Shown: positions 31,001-42,692 of the stretch, in pieces | Position numbering within the stretch: position 1 is the stretch's first letter | Layout of the letters: each line of letters starts with the position of its first letter | Assembly: GCA_003584625.1 (NCBI GenBank) | Contig: AP017647.1 | Span: 978,603-1,042,602 of the forward strand | DNA from: Methanothermobacter sp. MT-2 | Lineage (GTDB): Archaea > Methanobacteriota > Methanobacteria > Methanobacteriales > DSM-23052 | Direction of reading: 5' to 3' | DNA length: 64,000 nucleotides | Notes under the pieces: generated by a model | The model's database searches: none | The model's input: the letters and a program-made list of their open reading frames with translations, nothing else | What the model was told of the DNA's origin: nothing | Made by a program: the position numbers and the translations under genes

Positions 31001-31225
31001 CTTGTTGATACTGCTATCAGAACAGCTCAGAGTGGTTATATGCAACGAAGACTTGTGAACGCCCTCCAGGATCTGACAGTGACCGAGGATGGTATGGTAA
31101 TCGACAATAGGGGTATCGTGGTCCAGACGCTTTATGGTGAAGATGGTGTGGATCCTGCTAAAAGCGATTATGGTGAAATAGTAGATCTTGAGAAGCTGGT
31201 GGAGGAGATTAGGGCAGGTAAATAA
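28049..31225 (+). CDS. rpoA1: DNA-directed RNA polymerase subunit A' with ~190-residue clamp insertion
   Basis: 1058 residues; archaeal A' is normally about 870. TTG start behind GGGGAG. Zinc site 1 (C60, C63, C70, H73) and zinc site 2 (C100, C103, C146, C149) are intact, as are the catalytic [12 protein letters not shown] and bridge/trigger region sequences near the end. The extra length lies at residues about 168-357 (28550-29119), between the second zinc site and the native [19 protein letters not shown]. Removing it gives 868 residues, the standard size. The insert keeps the reading frame, is Glu/Lys/Leu-rich and helix-prone, and begins with copies of a KLTxxE motif (residues 170, 192, 207) like the native one at 360. 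It is not an intein: no splice-junction Cys/Ser or HN motif. Confidence 0.95.
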   Translation: MKGILKKISKINFGLLSPDEIRKMSVAQIITPDTYDEDGYPIENGLMDRRLGVIDPGLKCKTCGAKGGDCPGHFGHINFARPVIHVGFADTIHKILRSTCRKCGRILLDENEAEEYALLFHEAMERDENLTDIIKEVYDVARRERCPHCDEDQGDIKIDKPVSIVEEDHKLTVDETIELLEDIITRAEEGYKLTSLEVMELLERKYRLTASEIKRLSQELESIEFDRSLEEVKNFRRIFERSGKKSTFDEIIKFLERMVEKLDEQDNASEKSLTVEVGVEKLKVPPLEFQEELENLLKDEPKLEKEIRKILKIIEIVQKGENLEKSINEVREDLEWIRKVMKSLEEIRGLRKLFDKIDYKLTPSEVRERLEKIPDEDSILLGVNPEVARPEWMVLTVLPVPPVTVRPSITLETGERSEDDLTHKLVDILRINQRLKENMEAGAPQLIVEDLWELLQYHVTTYFDNEASGVPPARHRSGRPLKTLAQRLKGKEGRFRGNLSGKRVNFSARTVISPDPNISINEVGVPEIIAKEVTVPVYVTEWNINEIKKYIKNGPDKHPGANYVIRPDNRKIRIYEETKEAILKKIKPGYIVERHLIDGDIVLFNRQPSLHRMSMMAHEVRVLPYKTFRLNLCVCPPYNADFDGDEMNLHVLQTEESRAEAKTLMRVQEHILSPRFGGPIIGGIHDHISGSYLLTKKGTEFEEGDAFQLLKRAGIPLPNKKGRKWTGKEIFSLLLPDDLNMTYKAEICRKCEECLKEECKYDAYVIIENGQLKSGVIDEKAYGAFSGKILDHIVKEYGTDKAREFLDLATKLAIAAIMKVGFTTSIRDEEIPQEAKERIEAHLKNAEKKVDRLIEAYKNRELEPLPGRTLEETLEMKIMQVLGEARDKSGEIAEEYLDIEENHAVIMALTGARGSMLNLTQITACVGQQSVRGSRITRGYNKRTLPHFKKGELGAKARGFVHSSYKEGLDPLEFFFHAMGGREGLVDTAIRTAQSGYMQRRLVNALQDLTVTEDGMVIDNRGIVVQTLYGEDGVDPAKSDYGEIVDLEKLVEEIRAGK
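28550..29119 (+). repeat. In-frame insertion in rpoA1 with internal KLTxxE repeats
   Basis: About 190 codons without counterpart in ordinary A' subunits. [30 protein letters not shown] and [15 protein letters not shown] occur at residues 169-220, and [14 protein letters not shown] near 245; the native [15 protein letters not shown] follows at 359. The repeats differ at DNA level, so the expansion is not recent. Boundaries are estimated from the family pattern as I remember it. Confidence 0.8.
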
Positions 31226-31244
31226 TCCCATTGTGGGTGATTTT

Positions 31245-32405
<1,161 letters not shown>

Positions 32406-32702
32406 ATGGACATAGATAGAGGGATAAGGGTAGCCGTAGACACAGGTAACGTGATACTAGGCTCGAGGAAATCCATCCAAAACCTGAAATTAGGTAAAGG
32501 CAAACTAGTAATAATAGCTGAAAACGCCCCAGAAGATGTGAAAGAAGATGTTGAATATTATTCCAAACTTTCAAATATTCCCGTCTATGTTTATAATGGG
32601 AGTAGCGTCGAACTAGGCTCAGTATGTGGTAAACCATTCACCGTCACTACTCTCCTCATTCAAGATCCTGGTGATTCAACAATACTAGAAATAGTGGGGT
32701 AG
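32406..32702 (+). CDS. rpl30e: 50S ribosomal protein L30e
   Basis: 98 residues. L30e of the L7Ae/L30e/S12e RNA-binding family: TGNVILGSRKSIQNLKLGKGKLVIIAENAP is characteristic. The ATG directly abuts the rpoA2 stop, and AGGAGG lies within the end of rpoA2. The order rpoA2-rpl30e-nusA-rps12 is conserved in euryarchaea. Confidence 0.95.
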   Translation: MDIDRGIRVAVDTGNVILGSRKSIQNLKLGKGKLVIIAENAPEDVKEDVEYYSKLSNIPVYVYNGSSVELGSVCGKPFTVTTLLIQDPGDSTILEIVG

Positions 32703-32707
32703 ATTCC

Positions 32708-33139
32708 GTGAGTATAAAATTCACTACAAACGAGATAAGATACATCGCACTCTTCGAAAGCATGACAGGTGCGATGGTAAAAGATTGTATAGTAGATGAT
32801 AAAAATGGGAAGATAACATTCCTCGTTAAAAAAGGCGACATGGGCCTCGCAATTGGGAGAAGAGGCAGTAACGTGGCCAAGGTCCAGAAGGCCGTTGACA
32901 AGGGAGTTGAAGTGATCGAACATTCAGATGATCCAGTTGAATTCATAGCCAACCTCTTCACCCCCACCAAACTGAGGAGTATAAGGATACTCCAAAAGGA
33001 AAATGGTGAAAAGATAGCCACCATAGAAGTAAACCCCAAGGATAGGAGGGCTGTGATAGGTAGGGGTGGTCAGAACATTGAAAGGGCTAGGATATTAGCA
33101 AGGAGACAGCATAACATAAGCAATATTATAATTAAATAA
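32708..33139 (+). CDS. nusA: NusA-like transcription/RNA-binding protein
   Basis: 143 residues, the short archaeal NusA with two KH domains and no S1 or N-terminal domain. KH motifs: LAIGRRGSNVAKVQ and VIGRGGQNIERARIL. GTG start at 32708, five bases after rpl30e. It binds RNA and may act in termination or ribosome biogenesis; role in archaea is not firmly established. Confidence 0.94.
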   Translation: MSIKFTTNEIRYIALFESMTGAMVKDCIVDDKNGKITFLVKKGDMGLAIGRRGSNVAKVQKAVDKGVEVIEHSDDPVEFIANLFTPTKLRSIRILQKENGEKIATIEVNPKDRRAVIGRGGQNIERARILARRQHNISNIIIK

Positions 33140-33157
33140 TTTGGGAGGGAATCACAC

Positions 33158-33583
33158 TTGCCAGGACTATTCGCAGCAAAAAAACTCAAAAAAGACAGAC
33201 AAAAGTTTAGATGGAAGGATCCTCAATACAAGAGAAGAGCATTACGCTTAGATGTTAAAGCAGACCCCCTTGAAGGAGCACCACAAGCAAGGGGGATAGT
33301 AATAGAAAAAGTTGGTATAGAAGCGAAACAGCCAAACTCGGCCATAAGAAAATGTGTAAGGGTCCAATTAATCAAAAATGGTAAACAGATAACAGCATTC
33401 GCCCCTGGAGATGGTGCGATTGGTTTCATAGACGAACACGACGAAGTAGTTGTGGAGGGTATAGGAGGCCCTGCTGGAAGAGCTATGGGTGACATTCCAG
33501 GCGTCCGCTGGAAAGTCACAAAGGTCAATAATGTATCACTCCAGGAAATGGTTAAAGGTAAGATAGAGAAACCAGTGAGGTAA
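33158..33583 (+). CDS. rps12: 30S ribosomal protein S12 (uS12)
   Basis: 141 residues. TTG start at 33158 with GGGAGGGA upstream. Decoding-centre loop stretches [19 protein letters not shown] and [10 protein letters not shown] are conserved. Followed by S7 after 5 bp, then EF-2 and EF-1A, the classic str operon. Confidence 0.97.
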   Translation: MPGLFAAKKLKKDRQKFRWKDPQYKRRALRLDVKADPLEGAPQARGIVIEKVGIEAKQPNSAIRKCVRVQLIKNGKQITAFAPGDGAIGFIDEHDEVVVEGIGGPAGRAMGDIPGVRWKVTKVNNVSLQEMVKGKIEKPVR

Positions 33584-33588
33584 TACTT

Positions 33589-34149
33589 ATGAGTCTAGTT
33601 TTTGATAAATGGGACGCGAAAGAGGTGAAAGTGGAAGACATGGGACTGGCCAAATACATCCACTTAGAAGAGGTGCTCGTCCCACATACAATGGGCAGAC
33701 ACGTTAAAAGACAATTCGCAAAATCAAAAGTTTCGATAATTGAAAGACTGATAAACAAGGTTATGAGAACGGAAAAAAACACGGGAAAAAAGAATAAAGC
33801 ATATAAGATCGTTAAGGAAGCATTCGAAATAATAAACCAGCGCACAAAAAAGAACCCAATAGAAGTCCTAGTTAAGGCTATAGAGAACACATCACCACGT
33901 GAAGAGACAACAAGGATAAAATATGGTGGTATAGCCTACCAGGTTGCTGTTGACGTATCCCCACAGCGCAGACTCGACCTATCATTAAATTTCATCACAA
34001 AGGGTGCCATGCAGGCAGCCTTCAAAACTAAAAAATCAATAGAAGAATGCCTAGCAGAAGAGATCATACTGGCATCCGAATATGATACGAGAAGTTTCGC
34101 AATCCAAAAGAAAGAAGAAAAAGAAAGAATAGCCAGATCAGCACATTAA
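33589..34149 (+). CDS. rps7: 30S ribosomal protein S7 (uS7)
   Basis: 186 residues, archaeal length. Contains [23 protein letters not shown]-type N-terminal region, [15 protein letters not shown] and the basic loop that contacts 16S rRNA head. GAGGTAA precedes the ATG. Ten bp to the EF-2 start. Confidence 0.97.
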   Translation: MSLVFDKWDAKEVKVEDMGLAKYIHLEEVLVPHTMGRHVKRQFAKSKVSIIERLINKVMRTEKNTGKKNKAYKIVKEAFEIINQRTKKNPIEVLVKAIENTSPREETTRIKYGGIAYQVAVDVSPQRRLDLSLNFITKGAMQAAFKTKKSIEECLAEEIILASEYDTRSFAIQKKEEKERIARSAH

Positions 34150-34159
34150 GGTGATTTTA

Positions 34160-36352
34160 GTGAGCAGACGCGCTAAAATGATTAGCAAGATCAAAGAATT
34201 AATGTACAAGCCAGATTACATCCGTAACATCGGCATAGTCGCCCACATAGACCATGGAAAAACAACCCTCTCAGACAACCTACTAGCAGGTGCAGGGATG
34301 ATATCAGCAGAACTAGCCGGCGACCAACTATTCCTAGACTTCGACGAACAAGAACAAGCAAGAGGCATAACCATAGACGCGGCTAACGTCTCCATGGTCC
34401 ACCCCTACGAAGAAGAAGAATACCTCATAAACCTCATAGACACACCAGGACACGTAGACTTCGGAGGAGACGTTACAAGGGCAATGAGAGCCGTTGACGG
34501 TGCAGTGGTCGTGGTCTGCGCAGTCGAAGGCGTAATGCCCCAAACAGAAACAGTACTAAGACAAGCCCTCAAAGAACATGTAAAACCAGTACTATTCATA
34601 AACAAAGTCGACCGCCTAATAAACGAACTCAAACTCAAACCAGAAGAACTCCAAGAAAGATTCATAAAAATAATAAGCCAAGTAAACAAGCTAATCAAAA
34701 GCATGGCACCTAAAAAATTCAAAGAAAAATGGCAAGTAAAAGTAGAAGACGGTAGCGTAGCCTTCGGATCAGCATACTACAACTGGGCCATCAACATACC
34801 CATAATGCAAGAAACAGGCATAACCTTCAAAGACATATACCAATACTGTAAAGAAGACAGACAAAAAGAACTAGCCCAGAAAGTCCCACTACACAAAGTA
34901 CTCCTCGGAATGGTTGTGAAACACCTACCAAGCCCATCAGAATCCCAAGCATACAGAGTGCCAGTCATATGGCAAGGAGACCTAGAAAGTGAAGAAGGCC
35001 AAACCATGCTCAAAACAGACCCAAAAGGGCCTCTCGCAGTCATGGTAACAGATGTTAGGATAGATAAACATGCCGGTGAAGTGGCAACTGGCCGTATATT
35101 CGGCGGAACCATCAAAAAAGGCGATGAAATATTCCTAGTAGGATCCCATGCCACATCCAGAGTTCAACAAGTTGGAGTCTATATGGGCCCAGAGAGAATC
35201 AACACTGATGTTGTCCCGGCCGGTAACATTGTGGCGATAACAGGTGCCAAGAATGTGGTTGCAGGCGAAACAGTATGCGATACCGAGAGGAAAATAGAAG
35301 CATTCGAAAGCCTAGAGCACATTTCAGAACCTGTTGTCACAGTTGCGGTTGAAGCGAAGAACACTAAGGACCTTCCAAAACTCATAGAGGTTCTGAGACA
35401 GATAGCGAAGGAAGACCCCACAGTAAAAGTCGAGATAAACGAAGAAACTGGTGAACACCTCGTATCTGGGATGGGTGAATTACACCTTGAAATAATCGCC
35501 TATAGGATAAACGAAAAAGGCGTTGAAATAGAAACCTCGGAACCAATAGTAGTCTACAGAGAGACAGTCATAGACACTGCAGGTCCTGTAGAAGGCAAAT
35601 CACCCAACAAACATAACAGATTCTATATAACCATAGAACCACTGGAAGAATCAGTGTTTAAAGCCATACAGGAAGGCCGGATCAAAGAAGGCCGTATAAA
35701 AGGTAAGGAGATGGCTAATAAGTTCATAGAAGCTGGTCTCAGTAAAGAGGAGGCTAGAAGAGTATGGGATGTGTATGAAAGGAACCTCTTCATAAACATG
35801 ACAAGGGGTATCCAATACCTTGATGAGATAAAAGAACTCATATTAGACGGGTTCGAAAGCGCGGTAGATGATGGTCCAATGGCAAAAGAAAAGGTGATGG
35901 GCGTAAAGATCAAACTTATGGATGCTAAAATCCACGAGGATGCTGTGCACAGGGGGCCTGCCCAAGTCCTCCCTGCTGTGAGAAGAGCTATTTACGCGGC
36001 TATGATGATGGCCGAACCCAAGATCCTTGAACCGATACAGAAGGTTTTCATTAACGTTCCACAAGAGTATATGGGTAATGCTACGCGTGAAATCCAGAAT
36101 AGACGGGGTCAAATCCTAGATATGAGCCAGGAAGGTGATATGGTGACAGTGGAAGCTAAGGTTCCAGTTGCTGAAATGTTTGGTTTCGCAGGTGACATTA
36201 GATCAGCTACGGAGGGAAGATGCCTCTGGTCCACTGAAAATGCAGGATTTGAAAAGTTACCAGATGAACTCCAAAAAACGATTATAAAGGAGATAAGAAC
36301 AAGGAAAGGTTTATCACCTGAACCATATGGTGCTGACCATTACCTTAGTTAA
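34160..36352 (+). CDS. fusA: Translation elongation factor aEF-2
   Basis: 730 residues. GTPase that moves tRNAs after peptide-bond formation. G1 [10 protein letters not shown]3 DTPGHVDF, G4 NKVD; domain IV ends with the diphthamide loop region [16 protein letters not shown] (the modified His lies here). GTG 34160 follows GGTGAT at 34150-34155. Synonymous codon choice changes abruptly around 35,030-35,060: upstream is C/A-rich with few GGT or GTT codons, downstream is mixed. Confidence 0.97.
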   Translation: MSRRAKMISKIKELMYKPDYIRNIGIVAHIDHGKTTLSDNLLAGAGMISAELAGDQLFLDFDEQEQARGITIDAANVSMVHPYEEEEYLINLIDTPGHVDFGGDVTRAMRAVDGAVVVVCAVEGVMPQTETVLRQALKEHVKPVLFINKVDRLINELKLKPEELQERFIKIISQVNKLIKSMAPKKFKEKWQVKVEDGSVAFGSAYYNWAINIPIMQETGITFKDIYQYCKEDRQKELAQKVPLHKVLLGMVVKHLPSPSESQAYRVPVIWQGDLESEEGQTMLKTDPKGPLAVMVTDVRIDKHAGEVATGRIFGGTIKKGDEIFLVGSHATSRVQQVGVYMGPERINTDVVPAGNIVAITGAKNVVAGETVCDTERKIEAFESLEHISEPVVTVAVEAKNTKDLPKLIEVLRQIAKEDPTVKVEINEETGEHLVSGMGELHLEIIAYRINEKGVEIETSEPIVVYRETVIDTAGPVEGKSPNKHNRFYITIEPLEESVFKAIQEGRIKEGRIKGKEMANKFIEAGLSKEEARRVWDVYERNLFINMTRGIQYLDEIKELILDGFESAVDDGPMAKEKVMGVKIKLMDAKIHEDAVHRGPAQVLPAVRRAIYAAMMMAEPKILEPIQKVFINVPQEYMGNATREIQNRRGQILDMSQEGDMVTVEAKVPVAEMFGFAGDIRSATEGRCLWSTENAGFEKLPDELQKTIIKEIRTRKGLSPEPYGADHYLS

Positions 36353-36362
36353 AGTACATAAA

Positions 36363-36376
36363 CTTATATAATAAAA
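36363..36376 (+). promoter_or_regulatory. Internal TATA-like promoter for tuf
   Basis: CTTATATAATAAAA in the 105-bp gap between fusA and tuf, about 90 bp ahead of the tuf ATG. A run of C followed by GGGG (36396-36410) lies between and may form a short hairpin. Confidence 0.5.
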
Positions 36377-36457
36377 TAATAAATATGAGATTCAACCCCC
36401 CCCAATGGGGAATGATCAAAGGTTCCAGATCATCACAGAATATTTGGAGGTAATATT

Positions 36458-37699
36458 ATGGCTAAAGAGAAAGAACACATAAACTTGGCATTTATTGGAC
36501 ACGTAGACCATGGAAAATCCACACTTGTAGGTCATCTTCTCCTACAAGCAGGAGTTATCAGTGAACAGCAGTTAGCTGAAGGAGAAGACAAATTCAGGTA
36601 TGTTATGGACAGATTAGCAGAGGAAAGAGAAAGAGGACTGACAATAGACCTTGCACATACAAAATTCGAAACCAAAAAATATGAATTCACCATCGTGGAC
36701 TGTCCAGGACACCGCGACTTCGTTAAAAACATGATCACAGGAGCGTCACAAGCAGATGCAGCAGTACTAGTCGTGGCAGCAGACGATGGTGTGATGCCAC
36801 AGACCAAAGAACACGTATTCCTAGCAAGGACACTCGGCATAGACCAGCTAATCGTCGCAATAAACAAAATGGACCTAGTAGATTACAGTGAAGACAGATA
36901 CAATGAAGTTAAAGACGAAGTGAGCGAACTCATCAAAACAGTCGGTTACAAACCCAAAGAAGTTCCATTCGTCGCGGTCTCAGCATTCGTAGGAGACAAC
37001 ATAACCCAAAAAAGTGATAAAACACCATGGTACAAGGGTCCAACAATAGTAGAAGCATTAGATCAGCTGAAACCGCCAGAAAAACCAGTAGACCTGCCAT
37101 TAAGGATACCTATCCAGGATGTATACTCCATAACAGGAGTGGGCACAGTACCAGTTGGCAGAGTAGAAACAGGAGTCATAAAGACTGGTGACAACGTCAT
37201 ATTCGAGCCACCAGGCGTGGGCGGCGAAGTTAAATCCATCGAAATGCACCATGAACGCATAGAACAAGCCGAACCCGGTGACAACATAGGATTCAATGTT
37301 AGAGGTGTTGGAAAGAATGATATAAGAAGGGGTGACGTTGCAGGACACCCAGACACGCCACCAACAGTCGCCAAACAATTCACAGCCCAGGTGGTTGTGC
37401 TACAACACCCAGGTGTCATAACAGTAGGATACACACCAGTATTCCACTGCCACACAGCCCAAGTCGCATGCACATTCACAGAACTCATCCAGAAGATAAA
37501 CCCAGCAACCGGTGAAGTGCAAGAAGAAAACCCAGACTTCCTAAAGACAGGAGACGCAGCAGTAGTCAAAATACAGCCAACCAAACCACTTGTAATAGAA
37601 AAGATCAAAGACATCCCACACATGGGCAGATTCGCCATAAGGGACATGGGACAGACTGTAGCAGCTGGAATGTGCATAGACCTAGTACCAGCAAAATAA
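36458..37699 (+). CDS. tuf: Translation elongation factor aEF-1A
   Basis: 413 residues. Delivers aminoacyl-tRNA to the ribosome. G1 [10 protein letters not shown]3 DCPGHRDF, G4 NKMD, then beta-barrel domains 2 and 3 ([32 protein letters not shown]). GGAGGTAATATT precedes the ATG. It has its own likely promoter in addition to the str-operon transcript. Confidence 0.97.
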   Translation: MAKEKEHINLAFIGHVDHGKSTLVGHLLLQAGVISEQQLAEGEDKFRYVMDRLAEERERGLTIDLAHTKFETKKYEFTIVDCPGHRDFVKNMITGASQADAAVLVVAADDGVMPQTKEHVFLARTLGIDQLIVAINKMDLVDYSEDRYNEVKDEVSELIKTVGYKPKEVPFVAVSAFVGDNITQKSDKTPWYKGPTIVEALDQLKPPEKPVDLPLRIPIQDVYSITGVGTVPVGRVETGVIKTGDNVIFEPPGVGGEVKSIEMHHERIEQAEPGDNIGFNVRGVGKNDIRRGDVAGHPDTPPTVAKQFTAQVVVLQHPGVITVGYTPVFHCHTAQVACTFTELIQKINPATGEVQEENPDFLKTGDAAVVKIQPTKPLVIEKIKDIPHMGRFAIRDMGQTVAAGMCIDLVPAK

Positions 37700-37733
37700 A
37701 CCCCTCATATTATATTTTTTTTGGAGGATGAAA

Positions 37734-38042
37734 ATGCAGAAGGCACGCATCAAACTCACAGGAACAGACCCGAAAAAATTGGAATATGTCTGTGAACAGA
37801 TAAAAAAGATAGCAGAGAGAACCGGAGTTGACATTTCAGGTCCCATACCCCTCCCAACCAAGAGGCTTATAGTACCAACCCGCAAATCCCCAGACGGTGA
37901 AGGAACCGCCACCTGGGAAAAATGGGAGATGAGAATCCATAAAAGACTCGTGGGAATAGAAGCCGATGAAAGGGCCATGCGCCAGGTTATGAAGGTAAAT
38001 GTACCAGATAATGTTAGTATAGAAATAGAACTCAAAGGCTAA
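37734..38042 (+). CDS. rps10: 30S ribosomal protein S10 (uS10)
   Basis: 102 residues. [24 protein letters not shown] and [19 protein letters not shown] are typical. The ATG at 37734 lies six bases after GGAGG (37723-37727), which rules out the ATG at 37728. Last gene of the str group. Confidence 0.97.
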   Translation: MQKARIKLTGTDPKKLEYVCEQIKKIAERTGVDISGPIPLPTKRLIVPTRKSPDGEGTATWEKWEMRIHKRLVGIEADERAMRQVMKVNVPDNVSIEIELKG

Positions 38043-38082
38043 AAAGAAACCTCAGAGTCTAAGATATTATATTTTTTTATGT

Positions 38083-38172
<90 letters not shown>

Positions 38173-38277
38173 AACCTTCTACACACGAAAAGAGGATGGA
38201 CTTTTTATAAGACTAGAAGTTTGTCTTTATGGATCTCCCACAGAGGTTATGACTTTTGCTTTTAATTGGTGGTGTTT

Positions 38278-38685
38278 ATGATAAAAACTAAAACGGTTCC
38301 AGAAGAGCTTATTGCAGTTATACCCTATACCGGATGTTTGAAGAAAACCAGCAGCTTACTCAGGGAACTTGAGGAGTGGCTCAGGGAAAATGATGCTAAT
38401 ATCAAGGGTCCTGGTTTTGTAATACTTTATACAAGCCCCCTTAAAGAGGATGGAAGATATGATGTGGGTTTCCCTATAGAAGAGGAGGTTGAAGGCAGCG
38501 ATCGTGTGAATATTGTGACAATCCCTGAACATAAGGTTTTATACACTTTTTATAAAAATTCTGGTAGGCGGGCTGCTTATGAGTCCCTTATAGCCTTTGT
38601 TGAGGAGAATAATTTGGATGTGATAGGTTCGCCCAAGGAAGTCTATCATGAAGATTCAGTGGAGATACAATTCCCAATAATATAA
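38278..38685 (+). CDS. GyrI-like small-molecule-binding (effector-binding domain) protein
   Basis: 135 residues. The pattern VIPYTGCLKKTSSLLRELEEWLREN, then GPGFVILYTSP, RYDVGFPIEEEVEG and EHKVLYTFYKNSGRRAAYESLIAFVEENN matches the GyrI-like/AraC effector-binding (SOUL-related) fold, which binds small ligands. Ends in VEIQFPII, the usual final strand. ATG 38278 with GGTGGT upstream. No DNA-binding domain, so probably a stand-alone sensor or a hydrolase-like domain. Convergent with pscS. Confidence 0.78.
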   Translation: MIKTKTVPEELIAVIPYTGCLKKTSSLLRELEEWLRENDANIKGPGFVILYTSPLKEDGRYDVGFPIEEEVEGSDRVNIVTIPEHKVLYTFYKNSGRRAAYESLIAFVEENNLDVIGSPKEVYHEDSVEIQFPII

Positions 38686-38688
38686 GTT

Positions 38689-39825
38689 TTAGGCTTGGTA
38701 CTTTTTTATTATATCCTTGAAAGCGTTGATTATATATTTTATTTGTTCCATGTTCATAGCATATATGCTGCATTTGAACCATCGGGTCTGACCCCTCTTT
38801 ATACCAACTATCTTCTTTTCCTTAAGCTCTTCATATAAGAAGAAGCCCCTTCTTGGATGCGAACTTGCTATTTTATCGAATATGGGTGTTTCGAATCTTA
38901 CAAGGTCGTGTTTTTTTGGTTTGACGCCTAATTGTATTATTTCACCCAGTTTTTCCATTTCCTCTACGAAGTATCTTGTCTTTTTAACTTCTTTCCCCCA
39001 TCTTCGAACTCTCTCCTTTACATGTGGGAATGATGCCATTAATGTTGCGATTGGAGCACCTCTACTTGTACATCCTAGCATTTCGATTTCCTTTTTTTCA
39101 TGGCGCTCGGATCTTTTAAGTATGATGTCTTCCCATTCGTTGGTCATGCCAAGCACTCCTATGGGTCCTGAGGCTGCCATGCTTTTGTGCCCGCTTCCCA
39201 CGATGAAATCTGCCCCGATCTTCTTGGCGTCTATTGGCATTCTACCCATGGTGTATGCGCAGTTTAAGAGTAGTGGCACGCCCAGTTTTTTGCAGGTTGA
39301 GGCGATTTTTTTTGCATCTGTGAGGTTTCCATAGTCTCCGTCGACGTGTGTAAGTAGGGCGAGTTTGATGTCGGTTTTGTCAATTGCATTTTCCAACACT
39401 TCTCTGTAGGTTTCTGGTTTTATTTCGAATGTCGGATATCCGGTGTTTGGTGTTTCAATTATTTTGAGTTGGTTTCTTTCGGCTGATAGATGTGTTGTGT
39501 AATGTGCATTCCCATCCACGATGATAGTGTCTCCTTTATCGCAGATTGCGTGCATCACTGCGAATTTTCCTTCTCTTGCACCATGTACTGTCCTTACAAC
39601 ATCAACTTTTATGAAATCTGCAAGGTCATCGAGGAATCTTATGATGTCTGGTTTTTTTATCTGGTCTAATCGTCCTTCACAATAATCGCATATGCTATAA
39701 CCATCCGCGAATTCGTAGAGTGCTTCACGTGCATCTGCTGGGAGGAGCCCACCTCTTTGTAGGGGGTTTAGATTAAGGTTTTCCCTTTCAAGCGTCCTTG
39801 TAAGACCGTAATCTTGACATTCCAT
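38689..39825 (-). CDS. pscS: O-phospho-L-seryl-tRNA:Cys-tRNA synthase (SepCysS)
   Basis: 378 residues. PLP enzyme that converts phosphoseryl-tRNA-Cys to cysteinyl-tRNA-Cys, the tRNA-dependent Cys route of methanogens. N terminus [20 protein letters not shown], conserved Cys in [10 protein letters not shown], and PLP-lysine in [14 protein letters not shown]. Its ATG overlaps the stop of the THEP1-type NTPase gene by one base, so the two are coupled. The partner SepRS is not in the window. Confidence 0.94.
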   Translation of the reverse strand: MECQDYGLTRTLERENLNLNPLQRGGLLPADAREALYEFADGYSICDYCEGRLDQIKKPDIIRFLDDLADFIKVDVVRTVHGAREGKFAVMHAICDKGDTIIVDGNAHYTTHLSAERNQLKIIETPNTGYPTFEIKPETYREVLENAIDKTDIKLALLTHVDGDYGNLTDAKKIASTCKKLGVPLLLNCAYTMGRMPIDAKKIGADFIVGSGHKSMAASGPIGVLGMTNEWEDIILKRSERHEKKEIEMLGCTSRGAPIATLMASFPHVKERVRRWGKEVKKTRYFVEEMEKLGEIIQLGVKPKKHDLVRFETPIFDKIASSHPRRGFFLYEELKEKKIVGIKRGQTRWFKCSIYAMNMEQIKYIINAFKDIIKKYQA

Positions 39826-40340
39826 TATTTTCCCTCTATTATACTTTTTATCTTTTCATATATGAGTTTGCGGTTTTCTGGGTTGATCCTGAATATTTGA
39901 ATGTTTCTTTTATTTTTCATGTTTTGGATGAGTCTCCTGTGGAAGGCTGCTATAACTATTTTGTCGCTTGAAAGCGCCTCTTCAACCTTCAACATGAAGT
40001 TTGGGTCTTTAAGTTCCATTGGCGCGACCTCATCTATTAGGATGTAATCTGCGGATTTTATGGCTCTTTCGATTCCGGGCACGCCCACTTTTTTGATGGT
40101 TTCAATGTTAACCCCATAGGATCCTACCCTGGGCCCTGGGCTCCCTTTCTTTGCTAGTATACCTTCTTCGCCCGTCATTATATCTATTATCTTAAATCCT
40201 ATCCTTTTATTGTTTTTTCTTATTTCTGGTGTGAATATTCCGCCTATGGCAGCCCCTTTTTCTTCAAGATGGTTTTTTATTTTTTTGATTAGGGTTGTTT
40301 TACCACTTCTTGGCCTTCCTGTTATTATAATATTTTTCAT
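39825..40340 (-). CDS. THEP1-family nucleoside-triphosphatase
   Basis: 171 residues. Small archaeal NTPase: Walker [23 protein letters not shown], Walker [12 protein letters not shown]. The THEP1 family hydrolyses NTPs in vitro; the biological role is unclear. The ATG at 40340 has GGTGAAAT upstream; the longer open frame up to 40541 runs into the next gene and was not used. One base overlap with pscS. Confidence 0.9.
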   Translation of the reverse strand: MKNIIITGRPRSGKTTLIKKIKNHLEEKGAAIGGIFTPEIRKNNKRIGFKIIDIMTGEEGILAKKGSPGPRVGSYGVNIETIKKVGVPGIERAIKSADYILIDEVAPMELKDPNFMLKVEEALSSDKIVIAAFHRRLIQNMKNKRNIQIFRINPENRKLIYEKIKSIIEGK

Positions 40341-40348
40341 TATTTCAC

Positions 40349-41341
40349 CTATAGTAGGTTGGTGAGGCCTAATTCTCTTGCATATTCTCTTGCGGTGTAA
40401 ATTTCTTCTCTTGTGGGGTATCTGTCTATTTTTGGGTATTCCATGGCATGGTATACTGGCCTGTATTGTCCCATTATATTGATTGGGGTGTTTTCGCCTA
40501 GTTTGTCCGCTATCCATGATAGTATGGGTATCGTGCAACATTCAAGGTGTCCTGGGAGTATTAGGTGTCTTATTATCATGTTGGCTGATTTTTTGGCTAA
40601 GAGATGGTTTCTTGTGATTATCTTCCAGTAGTTTTCCACGTCTGCTAGTGTCTTGGCGCATTTGTTGTTTCCGAATTTGAAATCTGTGAGGTATAGGTCT
40701 ATGATGCCGTCTAATAGTTTCATGGCTTCTTTTGACATGTAGAAGTTGCTGTTCCATATTATGGGGATGTTTTCTTCACAGTATGATATGACTTTTAGGA
40801 TGTAGTTGAGGTTGGGTGTGGGGTCTCCGCCTACAAAGTTGACGTTGAATGATCCTCGACGTCTTTTCTCATCTATTAACCTTGCAAGGTTTTTTGCTTT
40901 TATGAAGACGCCACCTTGGGGGTTTTGGGATATGTCCCAGTTTTGGCAGAATACGCAGTGGAATGTGCAACCTGAGAAGAATATTGTGTGGCTTGGGACA
41001 AGAGGTGTTTCTTCGCCGAAGTGTAGAAATTCTGATGCTATCCTAGGCTCTAGCACACCACAGTATCCTGTTTCTTTTTCACGGTTAATGTTACAGCGTC
41101 TTTCACAAAAATGACATGACTTAAATATGTTGTCAGCTATTTTAATCTTTAAATCCAAAAATGATGTTTCACATGACTTCATGATCTGTTTTTCATAACA
41201 TTCCTTGAATTTACTCCGAATTCTTTCGTGTTCATCCCATAACTTATCTGTTGGCACATCCCTAGCCTTGATGGACGCTGCTATCTTAAATCTTGCAAGC
41301 TTTTTATAACCTTTTATAAGATGATAATCTTCCAGCATCAT
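40349..41341 (-). CDS. Radical SAM protein, PflA-like (COG1313-type)
   Basis: About 331 residues. An N-terminal Cys-rich segment (CHFCERRCNI and GYCG) is followed by the radical SAM motif CTFHCVFCQNWDIS and NFVGGDPTPN. The layout, with Cys cluster, then CxxxCxxC, matches uncharacterised PflA/PflX-like activases. Consecutive ATGs (41341, 41338); no clear ribosome site, so the mRNA may be almost leaderless. 8 bp upstream of the THEP1 gene. Substrate unknown. Confidence 0.82.
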   Translation of the reverse strand: MMLEDYHLIKGYKKLARFKIAASIKARDVPTDKLWDEHERIRSKFKECYEKQIMKSCETSFLDLKIKIADNIFKSCHFCERRCNINREKETGYCGVLEPRIASEFLHFGEETPLVPSHTIFFSGCTFHCVFCQNWDISQNPQGGVFIKAKNLARLIDEKRRRGSFNVNFVGGDPTPNLNYILKVISYCEENIPIIWNSNFYMSKEAMKLLDGIIDLYLTDFKFGNNKCAKTLADVENYWKIITRNHLLAKKSANMIIRHLILPGHLECCTIPILSWIADKLGENTPINIMGQYRPVYHAMEYPKIDRYPTREEIYTAREYARELGLTNLL

Positions 41342-41378
41342 CAATTATATATTGTCTGCTTTTATTTTAGTATCCTTC

Positions 41379-42683
41379 TCACCCTCCAATAACCCTCAAA
41401 GTTTTTACAAGTATCCTTGGTGTTATGAAAGCTCCTATTTGCCTTATCCTTGAATCCACCATAACCATATCCCTTAAAAGGTTGAATATATTACCTGAGA
41501 TCATAGCCTTCTTTATCGGATACTTTATCTCCCCATTCTCTATAAAAAATGGATTATTGGCCTCAAGTGAAAAATCACCAGATATTGGGTTGGCTGTGTG
41601 GGCGCCGAGAACATCAGTTACAAGCACGCCCCTTTTAATATCATCAAATGATATTTTATCCTTGAAATCAAGTACTATGTTGGTTGTTGAAACTGATGGT
41701 ATACTTGAAAACGATGATCTTATACCATTACCAGTACTCTCAACTTTGCCCTTAGAAGCAGTGTAAATATCATATATGAAATTTTCTAATATACCATCTT
41801 CTACTATGGGTGTGCACTGTGAAGGCGTGCCTTCATCATCCACTGGAGCTGAATAGAGGCCTCCTGTTAGTCTACCATCATCATATATGTTCATGGTTGG
41901 ATTCGTCACTGTTTCCCCGATTTTGTCTGCGAGGTATGATCTTCCCCTTTGGACATTATCTGCATTTATTGCTGATGTGAATGTTTCAAGAATTCCATTT
42001 ATAGCATGATAATCTAATATTATGCTTAGATCGCCTGTTTCGATCCTTTCACCTCCAATGGAATCTTTCGCTATCCTGCAGGCAGTCTTCGATATTTTTT
42101 CTGGTTCTAGGTCCATTAAACATGATGCATCTGATTCATAGGCTGTGGACTTAAAATTTCCTTTTTTGGCATTGACTGATATGTGGGTGGCGAATCCCGT
42201 GCTTTTGTATTTGGCTTCTACTCCATTAGAGTTTAGTATAAGGGTCTGAAGATAGGTTGCAGTGAAACCTCCACTGGTGGGTTCGCAACCTTCATCAAAA
42301 ACTTTATCTAATATTCTCTCTGCGAATTCATGGGCATCAGAAATTTCAAAGTCGTGGAATCTTTTATCATAGATCTCTTTTACCTTGGGGTAACTTGATG
42401 GCCTGGAAAATTTAAAATTTTCATCTGGTTCATTCGCCTTTAAATTAGAAATTGCCATTTCTATTGTCTCATTTATCCTTTCCATGTTAGTGGTGTAAGC
42501 GAAGCCCATCTTCTCGTTTTCTATAACCCTCAAACCGAGGCCTGTTAACTGTTGTTCCTTTGCAAGGTCTATTTTATCCCTTTGTATGTTAACTTCTAAT
42601 GTTTCCTCTTTTTGCATGTATATTTCAACGTTCTGCGCATGTTTAAGGGCTTCTTTGAATGCCTTTTCTGCTATATCATACAT
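41379..42683 (-). CDS. pmbA: TldD/PmbA (TldE)-family protein
   Basis: 434 residues. TldE-type partner of the TldD metalloprotease, which matures or degrades peptides. Conserved features: EIYMQKEETLEVNIQRDKIDLAKEQQLTGLGLRVI, RGRSYLADKIGETVTNP, DDEGTPSQCTPIVEDGIL and GVLVTDVLGAHTANPISGDFSLEANNPFFIENG. It lacks HExxxH, so it is the non-catalytic type. GAGGGG precedes the ATG. Its TldD partner is not visible here. Confidence 0.9.
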   Translation of the reverse strand: MYDIAEKAFKEALKHAQNVEIYMQKEETLEVNIQRDKIDLAKEQQLTGLGLRVIENEKMGFAYTTNMERINETIEMAISNLKANEPDENFKFSRPSSYPKVKEIYDKRFHDFEISDAHEFAERILDKVFDEGCEPTSGGFTATYLQTLILNSNGVEAKYKSTGFATHISVNAKKGNFKSTAYESDASCLMDLEPEKISKTACRIAKDSIGGERIETGDLSIILDYHAINGILETFTSAINADNVQRGRSYLADKIGETVTNPTMNIYDDGRLTGGLYSAPVDDEGTPSQCTPIVEDGILENFIYDIYTASKGKVESTGNGIRSSFSSIPSVSTTNIVLDFKDKISFDDIKRGVLVTDVLGAHTANPISGDFSLEANNPFFIENGEIKYPIKKAMISGNIFNLLRDMVMVDSRIRQIGAFITPRILVKTLRVIGG

Positions 42684-42692
42684 GTTTTCCCC

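Noticed and set aside
40341-40541. N-terminal extension of the THEP1 NTPase
   Set aside because: Lies inside the radical SAM gene and its sequence is low-complexity; ATG 40340 has a good ribosome site.
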